From: CAZWMK01 sp964635065
GTDB taxonomy: Bacteria; Pseudomonadota; Alphaproteobacteria; Sphingomonadales; Sphingomonadaceae
Length of the DNA: 39,973 bases
Direction of reading: 5' to 3'
Assembly (NCBI GenBank): GCA_964635065.1
Contig: CAZWMK010000010.1
Location: 1 to 39,973, forward strand
Positions 9,561 through 17,134 of the stretch are shown one piece after another. The position numbers and the translations under genes were made by a program. The notes below the pieces were generated by a model. That model saw nothing but the letters and a program-made list of their open reading frames with translations, was not told the DNA's origin and searched no databases. How positions within the stretch are numbered: position 1 is the first letter of the stretch; every line of letters starts with the position of its first letter.

Positions 9561-9620
9561 GCTTCATCCGGGCGGTTGCTGGTCGTACGGCTATACCCGA
9601 AAGTGACTGGTGGTAAAAGC

Positions 9621-10436
9621 TTATCGCCCGCGCATCATCTGCGTATAGCCGGCCGTCACAAGTTGCTGACATTCCAGTGCAAGCTGTTTGCGGCTGGAAA
9701 AATCGGCACGCACGACCGGCGGATGCACGAGGATTTCCGCCCGCACCCGGCCGAGTCGCATGAAATCGAGCGCATGCGGCGCCAGTTCGCTGTCACCCGT
9801 CCACGCAACCGCCGGCAGTTGCCGCCGCGTCACCGGCAGGCCGTTGATCCGTGTGTAAGCGATGCTGACCGGCTGCACGATGGCATCAGGTGCGTCATCG
9901 AGCACGCTGAACAGCGCGCTTTTGAACGGCAGGACGCGTACACCGTCCGAACTGGTGCCTTCGGGAAACAGGATGACATTACCACCCGCCGCGAGTCGCG
10001 CCGCAATCGCATTTTTCTGGGCGCCCGCCGTCTGGCGGCGCTCACGCTCGACATAGATGGTGCCTTGCAGATTGGCGAGCTGGCTGACCACGCCCCATTG
10101 CCCGACTTCGGACTTGGCGACGAAATGGCCGAGCAATTGCGAGCCGAGCAGAGGAATATCGGCCCAGGACAGGTGATTAGCGACAAAAAGCACGCCACCA
10201 TGGCCCGCCAACGCGCCATGGCAGACAACGTCCATGCCAAGCGCGTGGCAAAGCCAGCGGTGAAACAGACGGGCAACATGCGGTGGCGCGTCGGGCCGGA
10301 GGGCACGATGAGCCAGATGGAAAGGGAGGAGGGCTGCAAGTCCGGCAACTGCGCCAGTCAGGCTTTTGGCATGTCCCCAGGGTTGTGCATGGACTGGCCG
10401 ATCTGCCGCCTGCCGAAGCGCGGCTGCAGCCGTCAT
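9621..10436 (-). CDS. plsC: 1-acyl-sn-glycerol-3-phosphate acyltransferase (PlsC family)
   Basis: This 271-residue membrane-associated acyltransferase probably converts lysophosphatidic acid to phosphatidic acid in phospholipid synthesis. The family motif H-x4-D is H88 to D93 in NHLSWADIPLL. The phosphate-binding motif FPEGTSSDG starts at residue 157. A hydrophobic segment at about 27-41 anchors it to the inner membrane. It lies immediately after fur (2 bases between stop and start) and before miaB. The wording of block 1 also resembles the OlsA-type acyltransferases that make ornithine lipids, so the exact acyl acceptor is an inference. Confidence 0.88.
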   Translation of the reverse strand: MTAAAALRQAADRPVHAQPWGHAKSLTGAVAGLAALLPFHLAHRALRPDAPPHVARLFHRWLCHALGMDVVCHGALAGHGGVLFVANHLSWADIPLLGSQLLGHFVAKSEVGQWGVVSQLANLQGTIYVERERRQTAGAQKNAIAARLAAGGNVILFPEGTSSDGVRVLPFKSALFSVLDDAPDAIVQPVSIAYTRINGLPVTRRQLPAVAWTGDSELAPHALDFMRLGRVRAEILVHPPVVRADFSSRKQLALECQQLVTAGYTQMMRGR

Positions 10437-10438
10437 GA

Positions 10439-10867
10439 TCAGGCGCCCTTGTCGCGTTTCAGCGGTGCGCCATAGAGTTCCATGCGGTGATCGACGAGGC
10501 GATAGCCAAGACGTTCAGCAATCTTGCGCTGCAACACCTCGATCTCGGGATCGTGAAATTCGACGACAAGACCGGTCTCGACATCGATCAGATGATCGTG
10601 ATGTTCTTCAGGCGTCGGCTCGTAGCGCGAACGGCCATCGCGGAAATCATGCCGTTCAAGGATACCGGCTTCTTCGAACAGACGGACGGTACGATACACG
10701 GTCGCAATGGAAATGCCGGGGTCGATAGCTGCGGCGCGGCGGTGAAGCTCCTCGACGTCAGGATGATCCACGGCCTCGGACAGAACGCGCGCAATGGTGC
10801 GGCGCTGCTCAGTGATTCTCAGGCCCTTATCCTGGCACAGGGCCTCAATGTCGATTGTCCCGGTCAT
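10439..10867 (-). CDS. fur: Fur family transcriptional regulator
   Basis: This 142-residue metal-sensing regulator has a winged-helix DNA-binding domain (residues ~1-82, with GLRITEQRRTIARVL and ISIATVYRTVRLFEEAGI) and a dimerisation/metal domain (~85-142). The His-rich EEHHDHLID segment carries the canonical Fur metal ligands. The structural CxxC zinc pairs of E. coli Fur are absent, as is common in alphaproteobacterial Fur/Mur proteins. In this class the protein may respond to manganese or iron, and Mur cannot be told from Fur by sequence here. The Irr-type heme motif is not seen. It is the first gene of the run fur-plsC-miaB-phoH-ybeY. Upstream is a 13-base TTTGCG-A-CGCAAA palindrome. Confidence 0.9.
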   Translation of the reverse strand: MTGTIDIEALCQDKGLRITEQRRTIARVLSEAVDHPDVEELHRRAAAIDPGISIATVYRTVRLFEEAGILERHDFRDGRSRYEPTPEEHHDHLIDVETGLVVEFHDPEIEVLQRKIAERLGYRLVDHRMELYGAPLKRDKGA

Positions 10868-10907
10868 AAGTGCGACCTTAGCCGATGATTCTGGGAAACA
10901 AAATCCC

Positions 10908-10920
10908 TTTGCGACGCAAA
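10908..10920. promoter_or_regulatory. Palindrome upstream of fur
   Basis: A perfect TTTGCG-A-CGCAAA dyad lies 41-53 bases before the fur start codon, immediately after the mucR terminator stem on the minus strand. It could be an operator for fur. It does not match the classical Fur box closely. Part of it also supplies the T-rich tail of the mucR terminator, so the symmetry may be partly coincidental. Confidence 0.3.
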
Positions 10921-10921
10921 A

Positions 10922-10953
10922 GGGCGGCGGGGCACCATGATGCTCCGCCGCCC
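10922..10953 (-). terminator. Rho-independent terminator of mucR
   Basis: A 13-base stem, GGGCGGCGGGGCA paired with TGCTCCGCCGCCC (one G-U/G-T mismatch) around a 6-base loop, begins 22 bases past the mucR stop. On the minus strand it is followed by CTTTTGCG, a short T-tract. It separates mucR from fur. Confidence 0.75.
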
Positions 10954-10975
10954 CATGCAGTCATGACACCAAAGC

Positions 10976-11395
10976 TCAGCGCTTGCGCGGCGTCCGGCTG
11001 GTGCCAAGGCCGATCTTCTTGGCAAGGGTCCGCCGCTGCTGCGCATAGTTCGGCGCCACCATCGGATAATCGGCGGGCAGATTCCACTTCGCGCGATAAT
11101 CATCAGGCGTCATGCCGTAATGCGTCATCAGATGGCGCTTCAGCATTTTCAGTTTTTTGCCGTCTTCAAGGCACACGATATAGTCAGGCTTGATCGATGC
11201 GCGCACCGAAACGGCGGGTTCCTGCTTGACGACAGGTGCTGCAGGCACATCGCCCAGACGCGACAGGGTGCCAAACACGTTTTCGATCAGATTGGGCAGA
11301 TCGGATACGGCAACACTGTTGTTCGAGACATGCGACGCGACAATGTCGGCAGTCAGCGATAAAAGTTCATTGTGACGATCTTGATTGTCAGACAT
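10976..11395 (-). CDS. mucR: MucR/Ros family zinc-finger transcriptional regulator
   Basis: MucR/Ros proteins are alphaproteobacterial global regulators that bind AT-rich DNA in an H-NS-like manner. The 139-residue protein carries the prokaryotic zinc finger C-x2-D-x9-H-x3-H (CLED ... RHLMTH), followed by the family sequence YGMTPDDYRAKWNLP and a basic tail. The N-terminal ~50 residues form the oligomerisation region (NELLSLTADIVASHVSNN). An ATG seven codons earlier is possible, but the ATG at 11395 has GAGGG eight bases before it, so I chose it. The upstream region is unusually AT-rich, as expected for MucR autoregulation. A strong hairpin terminator follows the gene. Confidence 0.93.
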   Translation of the reverse strand: MSDNQDRHNELLSLTADIVASHVSNNSVAVSDLPNLIENVFGTLSRLGDVPAAPVVKQEPAVSVRASIKPDYIVCLEDGKKLKMLKRHLMTHYGMTPDDYRAKWNLPADYPMVAPNYAQQRRTLAKKIGLGTSRTPRKR

Positions 11396-11458
11396 TTTTG
11401 CGACCCTCTGCACCATTTTTGCTTTATTTTAAGACCATTTTGGTTTTTAGGCGCTGTC

Positions 11459-11487
11459 AAAATAAGGGAATCATGGGCATTTGGCAA
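11459..11487 (-). promoter_or_regulatory. Possible mucR promoter with embedded GANTC site
   Basis: On the minus strand TTGCCA (11487-11482), a 17-base spacer and TATTTT (11464-11459) resemble a housekeeping promoter 64-92 bases before the mucR start. The spacer contains GATTC/GAATC (11468-11472), a potential CcrM methylation site. An alternative -35 box TTGACA lies at 11460-11455. The region from 11396 to 11465 is AT-rich. No start-site evidence is available. Confidence 0.35.
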
Positions 11488-11511
11488 GACAATACAAAGA
11501 AAGAAACAGCC

Positions 11512-11991
11512 CTATTCTGTCAGCGATTTCCGCATGGTCAAAGCATCGAAATATTCGCCTGACAGACCACGGTAATAGTTGCGCCGGCGTCCGACTTCGA
11601 GAAAGCGCAAGCGCCCATAAAGATGCAAAGCTGCCAGATTACAGGCGCGCACTTCAAGATACATGGATCGCGCCCCATGTGCGCGTGCAGCCTGCGCAGC
11701 ACGCTCAGTCAACATCCGGCCAATTCCAGACACTCTTTTGTGTGGCGTAACAGCAATCAACAACAATTCCGCTTCGTCTCCGACGAAACGACACAAGGTG
11801 AAAGCACAAGGAGCCTTGTCTTCGGGGTCGATCAGAACTTCGCCCCAGATGCCATCAAGCTGAAGTATGCCTGAAACCTGCGCTGCCGACCAGGCTTCGC
11901 CATAACGCGGGTCGAAAGATTGCTGCATGATCGCGGCTATGACATCGGGACCGGCCGCAGCAATCGGGATGAAAACGTCCGCCCCGGTCAT
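11512..11991 (-). CDS. rimI: Ribosomal-protein-alanine N-acetyltransferase-like GNAT protein
   Basis: This 159-residue GNAT-family acetyltransferase is adjacent to tsaB, where RimI, the enzyme acetylating the N-terminal alanine of ribosomal protein S18, is normally encoded. The acetyl-CoA binding loop is visible as VTPHKRVSGIGRMLTERAAQAARAHG (positions ~80-105), with the Q/RxxGxG/A pattern as KRVSGIG. The conserved YLEVRACNLAALHLYGRLRF segment and RRNYY near the end are typical of RimI. Its ATG overlaps the tsaB stop by four bases. The N-terminal ~25 residues (FIPIAAAGPDVIAAIMQQSF) are a little divergent, so specificity is inferred from context. Confidence 0.87.
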   Translation of the reverse strand: MTGADVFIPIAAAGPDVIAAIMQQSFDPRYGEAWSAAQVSGILQLDGIWGEVLIDPEDKAPCAFTLCRFVGDEAELLLIAVTPHKRVSGIGRMLTERAAQAARAHGARSMYLEVRACNLAALHLYGRLRFLEVGRRRNYYRGLSGEYFDALTMRKSLTE

Positions 11992-12614
11992 CGCTGCGCA
12001 GGCAAGCGTGCATCGGGTGGACGAACATAAAGCGGACGCACCGCCTGATCGAGCATTGACCCGTCAAGCAAAACGGCTGCTGCCGCTTCAACGGGTAACG
12101 GCAGCAGCGTATCGAACGCGCCGTGCACGGCAACCAGACCGGCGCCGGTTCCTGCGAGCGGCCAGCCAGCAAGCGCGGATGCCGCCGCTTCGGGCACCAG
12201 CGCCTGCACATCACCCTGCACGCCCGCATCGCGGTCAAAACACTGCACATAGACCTGACCGCGGGCGGCATCGATGACAACGGCAACACGGACCAGTCCG
12301 GGGTCCGCCGCAAAGGCTGCAGCGGCTGTCACGGCCGTTGCCGTGTAACCGGCGATGTCGGCGCCCCACGCCAGTGCAAGGCCGCGGGCTGCGGCAATGC
12401 CAACTCTGAGACCGGTAAAGCTGCCGGGCCCGACATCAACCAGAATGGAATGCACGGCAGCACCCGGCGCTGCGGCCAGCAGGTCAGCCAGCATCGGCAT
12501 CAATCGCTCGGCATGGCCACGCCCGATCAGTTCGTGCCGGGCGGCGACCAGCTGGCCGTGATCGAACAAGGCGACCGAACAAGCCGCAGACGCAGTATCG
12601 ATCGCCAGTTGCAT
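11988..12614 (-). CDS. tsaB: tRNA threonylcarbamoyladenosine biosynthesis protein TsaB
   Basis: TsaB is the inactive ASKHA-fold partner of TsaD in the complex that makes t6A37 in ANN-decoding tRNAs. The 208 residues start with the phosphate-1-like motif LAIDTASAACSVALFDHG. They continue with HAERLMPMLADLLAAA and VDVGPGSFTGLRVGIAAARGLA, the hallmark of TsaB. The C-terminal half is shorter and more variable, as usual. The ATG overlaps the nitroreductase stop by one base, and the stop overlaps rimI by four bases, so the three genes probably share a transcript. Confidence 0.94.
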   Translation of the reverse strand: MQLAIDTASAACSVALFDHGQLVAARHELIGRGHAERLMPMLADLLAAAPGAAVHSILVDVGPGSFTGLRVGIAAARGLALAWGADIAGYTATAVTAAAAFAADPGLVRVAVVIDAARGQVYVQCFDRDAGVQGDVQALVPEAAASALAGWPLAGTGAGLVAVHGAFDTLLPLPVEAAAAVLLDGSMLDQAVRPLYVRPPDARLPAQR

Positions 12615-13207
12615 CAGATGATCTGCGCAGCGTCCTCGAAGGACAGACGCGGGTTGCGCGGAAAGAGATTTTCCTCCGTGCCGTAGCCCAGAGCACAGAT
12701 CATGTTGGTTTCGATCGTCGTGCCCGCGAAAAAGGCCTGATCGATGGCCGCCTTGTCAAAGCCCGCCATCGGCCCGCAATCGAGGCCGATGCTGCGCGCC
12801 GCCATGATGAGATAGGCCGCCTGCATCGAACTGTTACGGAACGCCGTCTCGCGCGTCACGGCTTCATTGCCGACAAACCAGCTGCGCGCATCGACATGCG
12901 GAAACAGTTCAGGGAGCCGTTCATAAAAGGTCATGTCCATGCCGATGATCACCGTGACCGGCGCCTGCAGCACCTTGGCCTTGTTGCCGTCTGCGACACA
13001 GGCAGCCAGCCGCGCACGCGATTCGTCGCTCTGGCAAAAGACAAGGCGCGACGGCTGACAATTCGCCCCGGTCGGCCCCATGCGCATGAGGTCGTATATG
13101 GCATGCAGCTGCACGGCCGATACCTTGGTCGGCGCCCAGCCGTTGTGCGTGCGCGCCTGACGAAAAATCGTATCAAGATCGCGATCGCTCAGGATATGCT
13201 TGCTCAT
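12614..13207 (-). CDS. Nitroreductase family protein (RutE/HadB-like)
   Basis: This 197-residue flavoprotein belongs to the RutE/malonic semialdehyde reductase branch of the nitroreductase family. The conserved segments are RMGPTGANCQPSRLVFC, with FMN-binding residues near 42-58, and RNSSMQAAYLIMAARSIGLDCGPMAGFD. Its length matches the family. RutE proper acts in the pyrimidine-degrading rut operon, but no other rut gene is nearby, so the physiological substrate is unknown; a general FMN-dependent NAD(P)H oxidoreductase is the safe call. The start at 13207 has AGGAG six bases upstream. It lies before tsaB, with which it overlaps by one base. Confidence 0.85.
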   Translation of the reverse strand: MSKHILSDRDLDTIFRQARTHNGWAPTKVSAVQLHAIYDLMRMGPTGANCQPSRLVFCQSDESRARLAACVADGNKAKVLQAPVTVIIGMDMTFYERLPELFPHVDARSWFVGNEAVTRETAFRNSSMQAAYLIMAARSIGLDCGPMAGFDKAAIDQAFFAGTTIETNMICALGYGTEENLFPRNPRLSFEDAAQII

Positions 13208-13236
13208 CCCCCACTCCTGCCCGGCACTTGGAAAAA

Positions 13237-13800
13237 TCAGACGGCCCGCACTTCGACGACTTCGGGCACATAATGGCGCAGCAGCTTTTCGATGCCGTCC
13301 TTCAGCGTCGCCGCAGACGAGGGGCAGCCCGAACAGGCACCCTGCATGTGCAAATAGACGATCCCCGACTCAAAGCCACGATAGACAATATCGCCGCCAT
13401 CACGCGCCACGACCGGACGGACGCGGGTTGCCAGAAGATCCTCAATCTGGGCGACGATCTCGTCATCGGCCGGATCGTGACCACGCGGCGCATCGCCGCC
13501 GGGCGCTTCGGCATCGGTGAACAAGGGTGCGTTGCTGACGAAGTGATCGACCAGAATGCCCAGCACCATCGGCTTGATTTCGGCCCAGTCGGCACTGCCT
13601 TCGGCCTTGGTGACCGAAATGAAGTTCTGACCGAAGAAGACGCCGCTGACATCACCGAGCGAGAAGAGCGCGCTGGCGAGGGGCGAGCGCTCCGCCGCTT
13701 CGGGCGTTGCGAAATCGGCAGTGCCGTTTTCCATGACGACCCGGCCCGGCAGGAACTTCAACGTGGCCGGATTGGGCGTGCGCTCGGTTTCAATGAACAT
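13237..13800 (-). CDS. NifU family Fe-S scaffold/carrier protein (Nfu)
   Basis: This 187-residue protein has an N-terminal Nfu_N domain (residues ~1-88, beginning FIETERTPNPATLKFLPG) and a C-terminal NifU domain (~115-182). The CSGCPSS motif with C156 and C159 would hold a [4Fe-4S] cluster between two protomers. Such Nfu proteins deliver clusters to target enzymes; MiaB and QueG in this window are the kind of client that needs them, although that link is inference. AGGA lies six bases before the ATG. It is 59 bases downstream of a universal stress gene and 29 bases upstream of the nitroreductase, all on the same strand. Confidence 0.93.
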   Translation of the reverse strand: MFIETERTPNPATLKFLPGRVVMENGTADFATPEAAERSPLASALFSLGDVSGVFFGQNFISVTKAEGSADWAEIKPMVLGILVDHFVSNAPLFTDAEAPGGDAPRGHDPADDEIVAQIEDLLATRVRPVVARDGGDIVYRGFESGIVYLHMQGACSGCPSSAATLKDGIEKLLRHYVPEVVEVRAV

Positions 13801-13859
13801 GTGCGGTCCTGACTGGATCGAAAGACTGTAGGTTCATGTGGCGATTATCCTGGCGCGGA

Positions 13860-14345
13860 TCAAGTCAGGCGATCAATCGCCGCGACATCAAGTCCGCCCG
13901 GCACGATCACGAACAGACAAGGCAACTGCCCCGCCGCCTCACCCGAAAAGAAACTGACCAAAGGCCCCGGCGCACCTTTCTGCGCGGCGCCGAGGACCAG
14001 AACATGGATCGCCTTGTCTTCGGCCAGAAGCTTCATGATCTCGTCAACGGGCTTGCCGGTGCGGATTTCCAGTGCCGGCACCTGACCCGTCAATGCGGCA
14101 ACTTCGGCCGCGGCATCCGCCAGCAGCGTTTCCGCACGCTGGCGGGCTTCTTCTTCCATCGCCTCCTGGACGGCGCCCCATTGCATGAAGTCGGGACGGG
14201 GCAAGATGTGCAGCAGGACAAGCTTGCCACCCGACCGGACACAGGCCCGCGCAGCATAGCGCAGGGCCGCATGGCTTTCTGCGCTGCTATCGATCACGAC
14301 GAGATGACCATGCCCCTCTGCCGCCATCGTCTGCGCTCCGTTCAT
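13860..14345 (-). CDS. Universal stress protein (UspA family)
   Basis: This 161-residue single-domain UspA protein has a Rossmann-like fold. It starts with HLVVIDSSAESHAALRYAARACV, has the LVLLHIL strand, and ends with IHVLVLGAAQKGAPGPLVSFFSG. The usual ATP loop G-x2-G-x9-G-S/T is only approximated by the GAAQKGAPGP segment, so nucleotide binding is uncertain. The open frame extends upstream, but the ATG at 14345 overlaps the stop of the DUF2333 gene (ATGA) and begins just ahead of the conserved domain. The coupling suggests that the two proteins are made together. Confidence 0.87.
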   Translation of the reverse strand: MNGAQTMAAEGHGHLVVIDSSAESHAALRYAARACVRSGGKLVLLHILPRPDFMQWGAVQEAMEEEARQRAETLLADAAAEVAALTGQVPALEIRTGKPVDEIMKLLAEDKAIHVLVLGAAQKGAPGPLVSFFSGEAAGQLPCLFVIVPGGLDVAAIDRLT

Positions 14346-15298
14346 TCCGGCACCTGCGCGGCTAGTGTGCGCAACATGCTCCGCACACGTAACAGAAAAT
14401 AGCCCTGCGACACCAGATCCGTGCGACCGATGCGCCACGGCCGCTCCTGCACCATTTCATCGAGCAGCGCCGTCACCTCGCTGACCGAATCGCCAAGCTG
14501 CCGTTCGCGGATCAGTTCGGCATGATCGTACCGCAGCGCCCGGACCAGAACGGCGGCGGCATAGGCGGCGCCGCGCGCCTGTTCATAGGCGGCGGCGGCA
14601 TCGCCATCGGGGCCATTATCGATCTGCCGTCCCGTAAGCGCAGCCGCACGATCGAGTTCGTCGGCCAGCGCGCGCGACACCTGAATGAAGATCCGACCAT
14701 TGCGGTCATAGTCGGCGGCATCGTCAGCCACCTTGCGGTTCCACGTTTCAAGGGCCGCCACCGCATCGTCGTACGCCCGTTCGGCTGGCTGACGCACAGG
14801 AGGCCAGGATAAGGAAAAACGGCCCTGTTCGGGCGGCGTTGCCAGTTTTTCGACGGCCTCGCCCAGATCGGGATCGGCCTTCACACCCATGAGCGCCACC
14901 ACCGTGGCATCGATGGCACCATGGATGCCAGTCTGCCACGCCGGCATGGATTCCAGAAGCGCCGAAGGCGCGAGCATGGAATCATTTGGCGTCCAGCGGT
15001 GCTCATGCACTTCGCGCATCAACAGTTCGCCAGCCGTCGCCGCAAGAACGCTGCCGCCCGCGGGCAAGCGTGCCGGGCCGGGCCGGATGGCAAGATCGGG
15101 GTCGCGGGCATCAATCAGCAACGCACCGGCGCCATAATAGAGAACCGGAACGGCCAGCAGCGCCAGAAGCCCACGCGCCCAGCCGGGGAGGCGGCGCGCA
15201 GGCTGATTCGCCCCGTCCGCCGAAGACGTAGGCCCGCCCGCAGCGCGGGCAGAGGCGATGTAGCGCATCTGTTTTCTGAACCAGTCCATATCTTGCAT
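14342..15298 (-). CDS. DUF2333 family membrane-anchored protein
   Basis: This 318-residue protein has one predicted transmembrane helix at about residues 42-62, after a basic N-terminus, and a large domain beyond it. The DUF2333 hallmark HRWTPNDSMLAPSALLESMP lies at about 100-119. Much of the rest is predicted helical, with a long Ala-rich stretch around 225-255. Function is unknown. The start could be the ATG at 15298 or the one three codons later; neither has a clear ribosome-binding site. It is followed by the universal stress gene with a four-base overlap and preceded by a DUF4136 lipoprotein gene with its own terminator, so it probably begins a new transcription unit. Confidence 0.8.
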   Translation of the reverse strand: MQDMDWFRKQMRYIASARAAGGPTSSADGANQPARRLPGWARGLLALLAVPVLYYGAGALLIDARDPDLAIRPGPARLPAGGSVLAATAGELLMREVHEHRWTPNDSMLAPSALLESMPAWQTGIHGAIDATVVALMGVKADPDLGEAVEKLATPPEQGRFSLSWPPVRQPAERAYDDAVAALETWNRKVADDAADYDRNGRIFIQVSRALADELDRAAALTGRQIDNGPDGDAAAAYEQARGAAYAAAVLVRALRYDHAELIRERQLGDSVSEVTALLDEMVQERPWRIGRTDLVSQGYFLLRVRSMLRTLAAQVPE

Positions 15299-15335
15299 GG
15301 TTTAGAACAGGATGCGTGAAAATGTGAATAAAATC

Positions 15336-15362
15336 GCAGCCCCGCGCGCAGAGCGGGGCTGC
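15336..15362 (-). terminator. Rho-independent terminator of the DUF4136 lipoprotein gene
   Basis: A perfect 10-base stem, GCAGCCCCGC paired with GCGGGGCTGC, with a 7-base loop lies 18 bases past the DUF4136 gene stop. On the minus strand it is followed by GATTTTATT, a T-rich tail. Confidence 0.82.
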
Positions 15363-15379
15363 ATGGCCTTTTCCCGCCG

Positions 15380-16021
15380 TTATTTGCGCGGCGCGGGCAC
15401 CTTCACCTTGACCGTCTCACCCGAACGACCGGGGAAATTGCTGAACATCGCCGCCACCAGATTGGGCACCAGCTTGGTCAGGTCACCCTCCCGGCTATCG
15501 GCCTCGGCGCGGCCTTCGAACACGGGAGCGCCGTCGGCGCGGCGGATTTCCATGTCGAGGAAGCTTTTATAGACGGTGTAACTATAGACTTCTGGGTAAT
15601 CCCATGGGCTACCCCAGAAGGGGTCGTAAAAGCTGCCCCAGTAGGGTGAACCATAATAGCCGCGATGATAGGGCCAATAGCCATAAGGCCCATAAGCGAA
15701 GCGACTGCTGACGAAGCCGGGACGGGTGACAACCTTTTCACGGCCATCCGAGACGCCATAGTCCAGCTTGACGGTCAGGGACGGCTTGGCGCCTTCGGCC
15801 GCCTTGGCATAGCCTTGTGCGGCAAGACGCTGTTCGACCTGCGCGGCATAGGATGCAAATTCCAGACTGCCGACCTTGCGCGGATCAGCGGCTTCGACAG
15901 CAAAAGTTTCGCCCGATGGTGCAGGCATCTGCTGGAAGCGCGACACGCGCGCCTGAAAAGGTGTAGCGCAGGCCGCAACCATGAGCAGGGCGGCCAGTGA
16001 AGCAAGGGCGCGTTTGATCAT
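15380..16021 (-). CDS. DUF4136 domain lipoprotein
   Basis: This 213-residue envelope protein has a lipoprotein signal peptide: MIKRAL then a hydrophobic core and the lipobox LMVAAC with C18 as the lipidated residue. The DUF4136 domain follows (residues ~28-205). Residues 108-148 are strikingly aromatic (18 Phe, Tyr or Trp in 41), interrupting the domain with a Gly/Pro/aromatic loop. GAAAGG precedes the ATG at 16021 by six bases. The gene stands 81 bases downstream of trpS and ends in a strong terminator. Function is unknown; outer-membrane attachment is likely but depends on sorting. Lnt, encoded at 4212-5786, would complete its lipidation. Confidence 0.85.
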   Translation of the reverse strand: MIKRALASLAALLMVAACATPFQARVSRFQQMPAPSGETFAVEAADPRKVGSLEFASYAAQVEQRLAAQGYAKAAEGAKPSLTVKLDYGVSDGREKVVTRPGFVSSRFAYGPYGYWPYHRGYYGSPYWGSFYDPFWGSPWDYPEVYSYTVYKSFLDMEIRRADGAPVFEGRAEADSREGDLTKLVPNLVAAMFSNFPGRSGETVKVKVPAPRK

Positions 16022-16102
16022 GACAGGCCTTTCACATGCGGATCATTCAACCACAGATTATGCATATCCTGTCCTGAACCGCCACTGAATGTTGTCTGCG
16101 GC

Positions 16103-17101
16103 TTATCGCAGCAGACCAATGGCATCGCAGACCTTTTCCAAAAACGGCTCGGCCGCCGCCGTCGCCTTTTCGGCACCGGCCCGCAATATGGCATCGATCG
16201 CCGGCGTATCATGGCGCAATTCGTTGAAGCGCGCGGTGATCGGGGCGATCTTGGCGACCGTCAGTTCGGCAAGGGCCGGCTTGAACTTGCCAAAGCCCTG
16301 CCCGCCATATTCGGCCAGAACATCCGCCACTGCAACCCCGGCCAAAGCCGCATAAATACCGACAAGATTGGCGGCTTCCGGGCGCCCTTCGAGGCCTTCG
16401 GCCTCTGAGGGCAGAGCGTCGGGATCGGTTTTGGCCTTCTTGACCTTGGTGGCGATGGCATCGGCATCATCGGTCAGGTTGATGCGGCTCATATCGGAAG
16501 GGTCCGACTTCGACATTTTCGAACTGCCATCGCGCAGGCTCATCACGCGCGTTGCCGGACCTTCGATCAGCGGCTCGGGAATGCGGAACAGTTCGGTGCC
16601 ATAATCGCTGTTGAACTTGGCCGCGATATCGCGCGCCAGTTCGAGATGCTGCTTCTGGTCCTCGCCCACCGGGACGTGGGTGGGCTGATACAGCAGCACG
16701 TCTGCGGCCTGGAGCACGGGATAGGCAAACAGCCCGACACTTGCGCCTTCGCGATCCTTGCCCGACTTTTCCTTGAACTGCGTCATGCGCGACAGCCAGC
16801 CCATGCGCGCGGTGCAATTCAGCAGCCACGCCAGTTCGGCGTGCGCGCGCACATGCGACTGATTGAACAAAACGGCCCGGTCGGGGTCCACGCCGCTGGC
16901 AATCAGAGCGGCGGCCATTTCGCGCGTATTCGCCCGCAACTGCACCGGATCGTTCCAGACGGTGATCGCATGGAGATCGGCCAGGAAATAGAAACACTTC
17001 GCTTCATCTTGCAGACGAACCCAGTTGCGGATCGCCCCCAGATAATTGCCAAGATGCAGGTTGCCGGTCGGCTGAATGCCGGAAAGAACGCGCTTTGTCA
17101 T
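16103..17101 (-). CDS. trpS: Tryptophanyl-tRNA synthetase
   Basis: TrpS charges tRNA(Trp) with tryptophan. The 332 residues contain the class I signatures HLGN at 16-19 (in PTGNLHLGNYLGAI) and KMSKS at 195-199, at the expected spacing. GEDQKQHLELARDIA, which contacts the amino acid and nucleotide, is at about 146-160. The C-terminal helical domain ends VCDAIGLLR, a normal length for bacterial TrpRS. The ATG at 17101 lacks a strong ribosome-binding site and lies 33 bases downstream of murJ, so it probably shares the murJ transcript. Confidence 0.97.
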   Translation of the reverse strand: MTKRVLSGIQPTGNLHLGNYLGAIRNWVRLQDEAKCFYFLADLHAITVWNDPVQLRANTREMAAALIASGVDPDRAVLFNQSHVRAHAELAWLLNCTARMGWLSRMTQFKEKSGKDREGASVGLFAYPVLQAADVLLYQPTHVPVGEDQKQHLELARDIAAKFNSDYGTELFRIPEPLIEGPATRVMSLRDGSSKMSKSDPSDMSRINLTDDADAIATKVKKAKTDPDALPSEAEGLEGRPEAANLVGIYAALAGVAVADVLAEYGGQGFGKFKPALAELTVAKIAPITARFNELRHDTPAIDAILRAGAEKATAAAEPFLEKVCDAIGLLR

Positions 17102-17134
17102 GATATCTGCTGTTGGCGGGCGCGAGGCGCTGCG

